From Adiantum capillus-veneris (lineage: Eukaryota; Streptophyta; Polypodiopsida; Polypodiales; Pteridaceae): a stretch of 64,000 nucleotides of DNA. The notes beneath the pieces are model-generated. The model searched no databases. It saw only the letters and a program-made list of their open reading frames with translations, and was not told the DNA's origin. The stretch covers positions 85,559,278 through 85,623,277 of the forward strand of contig CM043967.1 in assembly GCA_014529385.2 (NCBI GenBank), read 5' to 3'. Below, piece after piece: positions 49,559 to 58,888 of this stretch. Numbering within the stretch: the first letter of the stretch is position 1; each line of letters opens with the position of its first letter. A program made the translations under genes and the position numbers.

Positions 49559-50224
49559 TTGAAGGGACTAGGGCATTGGATTGAAACCAGAGACGTTGGC
49601 GTGATATCGATGGAGCTTGCGGATGTGTTTTACATACCATATTTGGATGAGCTGGGGGAGGAGCTTCTGAGGTGGCCGCCGTTGAGAGAGCAATCCACAT
49701 GGAGGAAGAATGAAGGGTTGGATCATGTGCTTGTATTGGGAAGGATTACATGGGACTTTTGGCGAACGCCCTCAGGTAAGTGGGGGAGCAACTTTCTCTT
49801 GCAAAATGAAATGCGCAATCCCACAAAGCTATTGATAGAGAGGCAGCCATGGCATGAGAATGATGTTGGGGTGTCACATTCAACGTTCTTTCATCCTAGG
49901 GAGGACCAGAACGTGAGGACATGGCAGGTATATATTGACACAGAGGAGAGGAAGGCGCATTTGGTAAGCTTTGCAAGGGCTCCAAGGCCCGAGCAAAGGG
50001 AAAGCATTTGGTCGCAATTGATTGAGCAATGTATGAATGCAAGCCTACAGAGCAGGGATAGTAGTGGAGGAAGATCAGATGATGATGAGGCTTGCAGGTT
50101 CTTGAGCTGCAGTGACAAGAGGTGCATGGACCCAAGCATTAAAGAAGAAACAGCTCTGCTCCTACAATGGTTGCTCTTGTTTACGTGTTGCTGCAAAGGA
50201 TCTGGTAGACTTTGGAATCTTTAA
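49559..50224 (+). pseudogene. GT47 exostosin-type glycosyltransferase fragment (MUR3-like subfamily)
   Basis: Members of this plant family are Golgi type II membrane proteins that add sugars such as galactose to xyloglucan or other wall polymers (family knowledge). The 221-codon frame contains the order of segments seen in the exostosin domain: LADVFYIPYLDELGEEL, LDHVLVLGRITWDFWR, WGSNFLLQNEMRNPTKLLIE, STFFHPREDQNVRTWQ, LVSFARAPRPEQRESIWSQL followed by IEQC, and FLSCSDKRCMDPS. After that the family's ESVFCLQPPGDS region is missing; the frame runs into unrelated Leu/Cys-rich text and stops at 50222-50224. The N-terminal signal anchor and first part of the domain are also not found upstream. 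About 180 residues of a normally 400-550-residue protein are left. It may be a transposon-captured or truncated gene piece. Confidence 0.72.
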
Positions 50225-50939
50225 ATCACCATTGTGTGAGCTAGGACTAAAATATTCTTTTAATCTTGGCCTGAATATCCTAGGACCTTGGGTGTTTTCA
50301 ACAGTGAGAGCACTCACATCATAGAGATTTTAAGAAATTGATGCTTCATTACTTTACCTTTCCATCGAGCAGGCAAATGCACCTGAGACTTGGGCCTTCC
50401 CTGTGAAAAATAACTTGCATTTGGCTCTAGGTCAAATCGTTTCTGTTTAATGATCACAATAGACTTGCTAGGCAAGTAAATATCCTCATGAAAAGTGGTT
50501 CCAAAAGCAAAATGACCAAATCAAGCAACCTTTTGGAGGTCTCTGAGACTTGTAACCAGAAATTGATCACCCAACATGCATTCCAAAAACTATAGACACC
50601 CTAAAAAACCTTATTAAAGTGCTCGTAGTGTCCCCATCTGAACTTCGATCAACAAGCGATAAAGATAGGCTTAGAGAGCACATTGAACACTACATAATCA
50701 ACCTATATAAACACACTTTGAAAAATTCCAAGAAACATGGATAATGGGCATCAAAAACTCTCTTAATGATCCCAAAAATCCACATTTGGCATGCATACTT
50801 GTCTACTCTTTCCCGCACATGTGCCCTATCACTGCACATCAATACATACACTTCAAACAAACATAAATTTCATTTCTTTTCATTTTTTCCTATGATGGAA
50901 GCGGAGAAACACGATTTACACCCTAGTTGAACCTGCACA
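50225..50939. other. Non-coding stretch, possibly LTR or UTR of the neighbouring element
   Basis: AT-rich sequence with nothing recognised. It lies at the 3' side of the gypsy remnant (minus strand) and might include its LTR, but no repeat partner is in the window. Confidence 0.4.
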
Positions 50940-50959
50940 GCCTCCAACATGTGCTAGCT

Positions 50960-52142
50960 ATTTTCAATTTTTTAATCTTCATCTTCAAAGGCATCGTCAA
51001 AAGCATCCTTTGACAATTGCTCTGAGCTTTGATCATATAAAATCGATTGTCTATCCCACTTCTTAAACAACTTGATCCCATTATCATAAACATGCATCAC
51101 CACATAAGGTCAAATTAACCATTTTTTTCATTGTCGAATATCAATTTTCCAAGATACTCTCATAAGCAAGTACCCACTCATCATCTTTTATAACATGCGG
51201 TCACAACCTATGATTCTCAGCAAAAGTTGCCTTGTTCTTCAAAGGTGCCTCTTTAAGCTTTACTTATGCATGTTCAATGTTTTTTTAACGTCTCTCAAGT
51301 TTTCATAAACACAAAGCAAGAAAATATTCTAGCAATTTACATGTTTCCCATGGCAACGCAATCCAACACATAATTGCCTCCTTTGTAGGCATGATGGGTT
51401 TTTGCCCATAGATAAACTCAAATGGCATAAAACTTGTAACAAAACTATGTATAGATCGATCAGCCCACAAAGCAAAAGGTAGAAGTTTATGCCAATCATT
51501 AATATGCCTTGAGCATGCCTTCACCAAAGCTTTAACAATAGGTGGATATCCTCTTTCATTTTTCCCATTACCTTCTAGATTATATGCTATAGTAAGATCC
51601 AATCTAATGCCCAAATGAGAAAAAAACTTAGGAGCTTCATCCACATCCAACTCTCCTATATCAATAGTGATCTTACCAACATAACCATACCTACAAATGA
51701 CATCCTCAAGAAAGAACTCGCATACAGATATTGTACCTTTAGTACGCAAAGCTCTTCCTTTAACCTGGTTGGTTAGATCCTCTTTAGCAAGAAAAATATA
51801 CGTCATCTATCAAAGACCCACTTGCATTGTAATCAAATCTACAACTTACTTATAATGCATGGCTAATGAATAAGTAGGATGTAACTCATCTTGATGCCGT
51901 ATATTGGAATATTGTTAGCACACCATGCAAGTCTCCACAAGCTGACCAACATCTTTGCACATACCTTTTAACCAATAACGGTCTTTGATCTTGACAATCA
52001 CTAGACTTGGCATTCTTCCACACATGTGCCCTGCAATCAGTACCTCTTTAGCACCAAAACTTGATTTCTGCCCTGAAAGTGTTAACCTCTTTAAGCTTGT
52101 ATAAAATTGCATCACAATTGCTAAGCAACAGACCTTCGACAC
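50960..52142 (-). pseudogene. Integrase of gypsy element 3
   Basis: Zinc-binding end: RYWLKGMCKDVGQLVETCMV (51915-51990). Core in a 167-codon frame (51303-51806): ICRYGYVGKITIDIGELDVD (second catalytic Asp expected near IDIGE), then KFFSHLGIRLDLTIAYNLEGNG where AYHPQANG is usual, ERGYPPIVKALVKACSRH with the catalytic Glu in ERG, and LPFALWADRSIHSFVTSFMP. A C-terminal tail with VRVYDNG-like text follows at 50990-51100. Several stops separate the segments. Confidence 0.8.
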
Positions 52143-52499
52143 ACCTTCTGATCTTTTACTTCATCTTTTGGACCTTCTTCAAAACCTTTAATTGGAAAAG
52201 CATCAATGAAAGGCATAGTAACATAAATAATGAAATCTCTAAATATCTGATTCATATGTCATATAAGCAACATAATTAGTCTCATCGTGTGGTAGAGTGC
52301 ACATCCTTACCGAATTAAGAGGTGCGTGTGCATAGTGGTGAGATCCCTGCTCTCCAAAGCAAGTTAAAACTAATCATAACGTGAGTAAAGATCACCCCAT
52401 AGAGTAGATAGATCTTCTTGCAGAGGCTTCAATAAATTCATCTACAAGTGGACCTATACCGACATTTCATGTTGTTACCTTATTTACCAGTTGCATGTC

Positions 52500-54160
52500 C
52501 TATTTAAACCTTAAAGCACCATTATTATTTGGAATAGTAAACCATCGATTAGAATATGCCACACATGATGGTCCCAAAATACCTATACATGCCTTCTCAT
52601 TGAGCAAATTGATAAGATTTGGTAAATGAGCTTTAGAAACAAAAATTGGACTTAAACTCCAAGGCATATGAGGAGCACTAAATATAACCATAGGTGCAAC
52701 AACATTTGGGTCTACACAGCCGATCTCACCTAGCTCAAAAGCAAAATCTTTACCATGACGTGCAAGCATCTGCTAAAAGCATTTGATCTCCTCTTGGTAA
52801 TGCAATTGTGTTCTCTAATGTTCAATTGCTTCAATGTCTCTAAAGTGAATTTTTGTCCAATGTTCTTTGGATCCCTGAACATAAGTTGTTGAAAAGATTT
52901 CTCTGTAGCTTTGTCGCTTCCTCCCGATGAAATTGTAGCAACTAATCTCATCTTCTTTGCAATAGCCTTGTATTTTGTCTCTACCTAAATTTCAACTGCA
53001 TCATAAGGCTTTTCTTTAACCTATGGAAGAATGGCATACATGTCTATCCAATGCACTCTCACAATTTTAGTTCCACTTTGTAACCTAAATTGGTTGATAG
53101 CTTCAAGATCTAGCATAGTATCCACATAAGAAACCTCTTCAAAGATTATTGAAATAGCATCATCAGATTCAAGCACGTCTCATCCCAGCAACTCACTTTG
53201 AATATTTACAACATATTGTTTTTTCCACTTAGGCAACTTATATTTCTTTATACCACATTTTTTATAATTCAAACGTATAGGCTCTCCATTTTGCTTGAGA
53301 TAGATCCTCCTATCCTTCAAAAAAACTACATTTCTCTTATAAGCTTCACCAAAATTTTCACAAGTTTTACGTTCATGATCCAAACTGTCACGCCATAGAT
53401 ATTTGATATTACCGTCCATATGCAGAGGACATTGCCAAGCTTCGATGTATAACCGCTTGCACTTAAACCTTCAAGTTTTACAACTTTCAAATTCCAAATT
53501 TAACTCATGTATACCTTTTACCAGCTCATCAAGAACCAGTCCCTCCATTGTAGGCTTTGTAGGGGTTGACTTTCTTGTTGATTCTTGTTCAATTGCATCC
53601 ATAGGATCAGCTACAATTAGCTTGTTCACCCTTATTTTTCATTGAATGTTCATGCTCACAGCTTTACGAGCCATTTTCCAATCAAAACTTAAGCCTAGCT
53701 CACACATTGGATCTTCAACTAGCTACACCAAGCTCTCTTGAAGTCGTTAGTTGGCAGCTTGAACAAGTAACTCCACCCTCTCTAGCTTCATCGTTCATTG
53801 CTTTGCTGTAAATAACTCTTCAAATTTCTTCTCAAACTTTTGTAATAGCTCCCATGCAGATAAGCCCTTGTTTTTCTTCGACACCCACTTCATGAAACTC
53901 TGCTTGGTCACACTCTGAGAATATTTAAGAAAGTACTTCTCCTGCAAAGCTTTCTTAAACTCTTGCCAATTTGCACCTTATGTAAGCCAAATTTTCCCAG
54001 TTTGAGTCCTCGACTCTGGCACTGCAGTAAAATGAAACCGTTCAACTGCCTCATGATCGTCAATTCTAATGTCCTCCATACATTGTTCATAAGCATTCCA
54101 AAACTTTGAAATTATCACGTCCTTCAAAATGATGCAGTTCCTTAGTTAGCACATGCTTAG
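52500..54160 (-). pseudogene. gag to RT start of gypsy element 3
   Basis: Gag pieces include a SVTKQSFMKWVSKKNKGLSA segment near 53850-53910 and a DELVKGIHELN segment near 53520-53550. Further on come LDHERKTCENFGEAYKRNVV and KDRRIYLKQNGEPIRLNYKK (53220-53380), where a zinc knuckle would normally stand but the cysteines are lost. The RT entrance is well preserved: HGKDFAFELGEIGCVDPNVV, then VAPMVIFSAPHMPWSLSPIF, and SNRWFTIPNNNGALRF (52500-52765). Beyond 52500 the palm reads on with stops (an IYSMGDLF-like part near 52410), then the text jumps to the integrase, so the RT catalytic core and RNase H are largely deleted. Confidence 0.77.
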
Positions 54161-55100
54161 ATTTTTATTTAGATATAATTTCTGGTGGGTGGCTTGTTGT
54201 TGTTAAGTATACGCATCAAACTATTGCATCATTTGTTGCATGGTTGCCTCTTGCGATGTAGACATATTTGCAATCACAAATTTCCACCCCGGCTTGTTTC
54301 ACGTCAAGTTCACCAAATATGTTTTAGGATTAAGCCATTATGGGTAGGAGTTGGGAAGGCATTGGGCCTCTGGTTGTGGAGACTGACGGGTAAGAAGAAA
54401 AACATAAGAGACGATGTGCAAATTGTAAATTGAAACCGAAAACTATATTGCTAACAAAAATTGAAATTGGCTACAAGAATTTTGCACAAACAAGGCCTTA
54501 TGTTTGCTCGATCTCCCACTTTGGCATCTGTGATGTGGTTTATGGTTTGAGAGTTTGCAATAAGATTTTGCTCATTTTGCAGGGGAGACTCTGTCTGTTT
54601 TTCCCTAGATTTCTCGCCATAGTTTTGGCATGATTGTCGTACACTCGCATGGACGAGCATATGGTTGTTGGACATAGACATGTATTCACCACACTCGCAT
54701 GAGTGCATATGAGATGTATGCTTGTGTGGCTACGAGTTATAGGTAGCCGGATTTGAACTTTGACAGTGGTTGAGTTGTTTTCCCACTTGCTCTATAGGTT
54801 ACATGTACTTTTGGCAGTGGAGACTTGCATCAATGTGATGACTGCAAAGCACAGTGTGGTTACACTACTGCAGAAGATTTAAATGTTGATGCGCTTGAGT
54901 ACTATGAGTGTTGTTGAGCTTTTTGAGAGTGTTTTCTCCCCACAGGGAGCTCCTTTCGTTCCAGGTTTGGTGCACTTCTCTTCGCCATTGGTATATGTAC
55001 CTGGCCCTTGTACATGTTGTAGAGCCATAGCTTCACATATGGCAGTTGATATGTGTGACAATTTTGAGTCCACGACGATGACTCATGTGAGATAGTGGTC
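54161..55100. other. Non-coding stretch, possibly eroded copia gag
   Basis: Nothing recognised up to the zinc knuckle at 55122. Because a copia fragment follows on the plus strand, the nearest part could be decayed gag, but I see no motif. Confidence 0.35.
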
Positions 55101-55109
55101 TCATTCGTG

Positions 55110-55656
55110 TTGACACTTGAGATGTTGGCATTGTGGTCACAGAGGGCACATTAGACGATGTCGCTTTAGACGCATGAGATAGCGGTGCAGATATATGCAT
55201 GACGTAGAGATGATTTTGGCACAAACTAGAGAGGTGGCTTTCTATCATAGTGACGATGATGTCACGTTTACCTCTAGTGTACCTCTTACTTTTATGTCGA
55301 ATACAGATGCCACTTGCTCTTGATGGCTGCTAGATGAGTATACAACATTCCACGTTACATCATGTCGTGAGTGGTTTGACACTTTTGCTAGTGGGAGCAT
55401 TGGTCGTGTGTATCTAGCTGACCGTTCATCATGTGACATAGATGGTGCAAGAGATGTATGCTTGTCATTACCCAATGGTGCATCCTATACGCTAAGACAT
55501 GTACGCTATGTTCCTCAGCTGAGACAGAGTTTGATCTCAGTGAGACAGTCAACAGATTGTGGATGTCAGATACTGCTTAGAGAGCAGTTTTTTCAGATGC
55601 ATTGTGGTTCGCTAGTCATTGCAAGAGGAGCTAGGATTGTCTTGGTTTACCCTATG
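55110..55656 (+). pseudogene. Ty1/copia gag-protease fragment, cut by gypsy element 2
   Basis: A zinc knuckle CWHCGHRGHIRRC (about 55122-55160) is followed by the copia protease/pre-integrase region. Segments include a WLLDEYTTFHVTSCREWF segment near 55323-55380, GRVYLADRSSCDIDGARDV and LSLPNGASYTLRHVRYVPQL (55400-55520), and CGSLVIARGARIV at 55603-55641. The protease active site, usually WLLDSGAS, is degraded to LDEYTT, and stops occur before it. The reading ends exactly where the LTR of gypsy element 2 begins. The sequence differs from the copia element at 1-4753. Confidence 0.78.
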
Positions 55657-57239
55657 TGTAACATTTAATGGCCTAAAAACTTGTGTGTAGCGGAAATTAG
55701 CATGAACATAGTGGGCATTTCATTAGAATAGATTCCTAATGAGAATTACAAGAGTGCTTGGGTGGAGAGAGCAACAAAAAGCATAACACCTAGTTAGATA
55801 GCATAAACAATACTTTCAAAAGAAAGAGAAATTAAGCTATTGACAACAATTGAGGACCGGATTTGTATGGAGCCGGTCCCCCCCTCCAAAAGGCTTTGTA
55901 TTATGGTTTCTCCCATCAAGAGAGACATTGTACAATACAATTCTTTGTGTTCCTTCAAGACTAGCTAGTGCAATGAAGATGAAAGCTTCATGCACTAAGC
56001 AAAACACTTATCAAACTCAACATTAATTCTCCCCCGTCTCAGACCCAAGACCTCACACACCTTCGAAGATGGTGAGAGCTAGCAGGGTATGAGAGTAGAT
56101 TGAGAGGAAGAAGGAGTATTCTTACGAGAAATATGTACATCTCCTCACATAATTACTCATATTAGCATAGCTTAGCTTAGTAATTAGCATGGTAGAGGAG
56201 ATGAGCATGCATTGAAGCTTGGCTCTTGGTTGGATTTGCATCACAAAGCCAAGAGTTGTGGGTGTAGGCCTCCCTTCTCTCTCAAGCTTGGAGTAGGTGA
56301 TAAGCTTTCCATTAAATCTTGAGAAGGAGAGAGAGTCTTCTTTACTTCACACATGAGATTGTGTGAGTGTGTGTGTGGTAATGCCTTGCAAAAATCAGCC
56401 CCGTCTCTCTCTTGGGCGACCCCTCTTGCTATTTGCTCTTGCTATCCTCTCATTGGACCTCCCTAGGGCTAGCCAATAACAATTAAGAAGCATAAGTGAT
56501 AGCCTTCTGACATGTGTCCCCCTTTCCCCTTTTGTGAGAGCTTTAGGTAATTTAATAATTCAACTAAACTCTCATTGGACCCCTTTGCCTCCTGGCCAAT
56601 AGGAATCAGGCAAGCCATTGGGCTGCTGAATGCTCATTGGACCCCTTGGGAGACTGTCCAATAGTCTTCTAGAGGGCTTAATTCTCATTGGTTCTTTTAT
56701 TAAATTAATTAAACTAGATTTACTCTAGCCTAATTCTCATTGGTCCACCTCCAAGGCCATCCAATAGGAATTGGGTACACCTTGTGGGCATCTGGCCTAG
56801 GGAGCTGACATGTGTCCCTCATTCCCTTTGTGTAAAGGGAGCTTGTGTGTGTGTGTGGCTTTCTCTCTCATCCCCTACAAGCAAGGCTCGCCCCCTCCTA
56901 TGTAGGGATTTGAAAAGACTTTTGGGACACACACAAAGCATCCAATTCCCCCCATGGTTGACCTTTGGACACAACCTTTCAATTTTGGAACCTTAGCATT
57001 TTGGAAGTCTTAATGGGCTGAACCTTAGGGTCTTTTTAGCCCATTGTTGCACATGGCTCTTTTGCAGATGGCCCCCCCTTTTGATCCCTATTTTCACTCC
57101 TTTGGATCGCTACTGTGGCCGGTCTGCTAGCTTAACCAATATTCTAGCTTTTTCTCCCCTTGCACTTCCCCATATAATTAAATGATCGGTTTAACATGAG
57201 AAAATCATTTAGGAGAATTAGATATTGATTATTATGACA
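55657..57239 (-). repeat. 3' LTR of gypsy element 2
   Basis: On the plus strand it starts TGTAACATTTAATGGCC and ends GATATTGATTATTATGACA, 1583 bp. Both ends match the LTR ends of element 1 (TGTCAT... and ...GGCCATTTCCATTACA read on the other strand). Confidence 0.92.
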
Positions 57240-57255
57240 TTACCTCTCTCTCTTG
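57240..57255 (-). other. Polypurine tract of gypsy element 2
   Basis: Minus strand CAAGAGAGAGAGGTAA immediately before the LTR, parallel to element 1. Confidence 0.8.
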
Positions 57256-57639
57256 AAATCATAGTCGTCCTTGACTATGGTGTAGAGAAGATAAAGCATA
57301 TTCATGAGTCCTTTTCTTAGCGGGTAGAGGATCCCTATGTTACCCTACGACATCATTCCACAATGGATGACTAGTCCATTTGGTGCTTGAGAGCCTGAGG
57401 CTGCTGCAAGCATGTCTGCACATTAGTCCTATCAATCTTCCATAGTAGAGTGACAAGCTCTACTTGGTGTTTGGGAGAAGTCGTCTCCGCAAACTTAATC
57501 TAAGCATGCATAATACTTCATTTTTGTGTACAATAAAGAAAAAGAGAGTCTTATAAGACAAAAACTTTGTTCATTTTTAACATTTTGTACATTTGCTTAC
57601 TCTTGGGAAGCATTGTAAAGGTTTAGGTTATCCTTTAAT

Positions 57640-57765
57640 TGTATGCCTTGCATCCATCTAACATCTTCAAAAGGATAATTCTTAAACTTAATAAGATATC
57701 GTCAGATAGTCTTACCGCCTCTTAGTACCTTGTCTTCATGTCGGAGAATGGACTTAGGCTGCAGC
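57640..57765 (-). pseudogene. Chromodomain-like tail of element 2, with in-frame TGA
   Basis: The minus strand reads ILRHEDKVLRGGKTI, then a TGA at 57702-57704, then RYLIKFKNYPFEDVRWMQG. This matches the chromodomain placed after the integrase in chromoviruses (usual pattern (K/R)YL(V/I)K(W/F)K.YP.EDA.W), which targets insertion to particular chromatin. It is in a different frame from the end of the integrase ORF. Element 1 has the same TGA at the same place. Confidence 0.7.
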
Positions 57766-58546
57766 ACCTCCTCTTGGTCCTCGATCTCCGGTGGGTCTTC
57801 AGTAGTTGGTTCTGAGGTGGCTCTCCTTTGTAAGGCTTTAATAGGCTCACGTGGAAAGCATTGTGTATGAGCCAATGATTGGGCAACTTGAGTTGATAGG
57901 CCATCTCATTGATTGGCCTAAGAATCTGGAAGGGACCATAGTACCTTTTTGCTAGTTTAGCATAGTACTTTTGGTGTCCCGTAGGATTCTTGCCGATCGT
58001 GTGCCTTAATCGAGCCTTGGGGAATTTTAATAAGACCCAATCATTTTCTTTAAAGGCTTGGGCTCTTCTGTGCTTGTCAGCAGCAGCCTTTTGCCTTTGC
58101 TGTGAGATAGAGATAGCATCCTTAATCTTTTGAAAAGATTCTTGTAGGTCTCGGCTATACTCATCTGCAGCGAAGATCTTCCCATGTACCTTAAGTAGCA
58201 AGGGACTTTTTGATCTTCCCTCAATTACCTCGAAAGGTGCTTTTCCCGTGGAAGTATGTACAGTGTTATTGTAAGCATACTCCACTAAGGGTAAGTACTT
58301 CTCCCATTGGGATCTTTGATCTACTTCCGTTACATAGGCTTTTAATAGATCGAGAATTGTTAGGTTAGCTATTTCACTTTGGCCATCCGTTTGTGGATGA
58401 TAGGCCGAAGAGAAGTTTAGCCTTGTCCCTAAATTCTCAAAGAGACCCTTCCAGAAATTACTGGTCATTCTAGGATCTCTATCCGACACTATGGACATTG
58501 GCAAGCCATGGTACTTGAAAATTTGTGAAATGAAGAGGGTTGCCAT
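57722..58546 (-). CDS. Integrase core and C-terminal part of element 2
   Basis: A 274-codon frame. It starts just inside the integrase core (MATLFISQIFKYHGLPMSIV, catalytic Asp in SDRDPRMTS), then FSSAYHPQTDGQSEIAN with the catalytic Glu, EYAYNNTVHTSTGKAPFE, and a C-terminal domain ending with MAYQLKLPNHWLIHNAFHVS and LLKPYKGEPP. The last 20 residues are out of the expected frame: the acidic linker to the chromodomain reads in the next frame, so a frameshift lies near 57800. The first part of the core is in the piece to the right, separated by a TAG. Confidence 0.88.
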   Translation of the reverse strand: MATLFISQIFKYHGLPMSIVSDRDPRMTSNFWKGLFENLGTRLNFSSAYHPQTDGQSEIANLTILDLLKAYVTEVDQRSQWEKYLPLVEYAYNNTVHTSTGKAPFEVIEGRSKSPLLLKVHGKIFAADEYSRDLQESFQKIKDAISISQQRQKAAADKHRRAQAFKENDWVLLKFPKARLRHTIGKNPTGHQKYYAKLAKRYYGPFQILRPINEMAYQLKLPNHWLIHNAFHVSLLKPYKGEPPQNQLLKTHRRSRTKRRCCSLSPFSDMKTRY

Positions 58547-58642
58547 TGGATGGGCTTTGATAGTCTTTTTGACAGGTATAAAATGAGCTTGTTTACTGAA
58601 CCTGTCTACTATCGTCCATATTCCCGTATTCCCATGGATAGA

Positions 58643-58888
58643 CTAAGGCAATCCAAAGATGAAATCCATGGATATGCTCTCCCATGGTGAATTAGGGATT
58701 GGCAAGGGTTGAAGCAATCCAAGTTGCTTCCCTTGATCAAATTTTGTCTTTTGGCATACCACACATTTAGAAACATACTCTTGTATGTTCATTTTCATGG
58801 TAGGCCAATAGAAATATGTTTCAATTCCCTTTAAGGTAGATTGAATCCCTCTATGCCCCGCATAAGGTGGAGCATGAGATTCATACAT
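58643..58888 (-). pseudogene. Integrase zinc-binding part of element 2
   Basis: The 81 codons hold the HHCC domain (HAPPYAGHRGIQSTLKGIE, CVVCQKTKFDQGK) and the first catalytic Asp segment (SMDFIFGLP). A TAG at 58643-58645 interrupts the frame there; downstream text in the same frame continues into the core. It is joined upstream to pol only after a frameshift near 58970. Confidence 0.85.

Larger units (their letters stand above)
50940..54160 (-). mobile_element. Old, eroded Ty3/gypsy element of a second clade (element 3)
   Basis: Read on the minus strand: gag (about 53640-54160), a gag/protease linker (52950-53420), RT start (52500-52770), a truncated RT/RNase H, integrase zinc-binding part (51915-52142), integrase core (51303-51806) and C-terminal tail (about 50980-51290). 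Stops and frameshifts interrupt nearly every domain. No LTRs were identified. The protein text differs strongly from elements 1 and 2; it recalls gypsy gag-pols found in non-seed plants and algae, but that is a recollection of style, not a search result. Confidence 0.8.
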
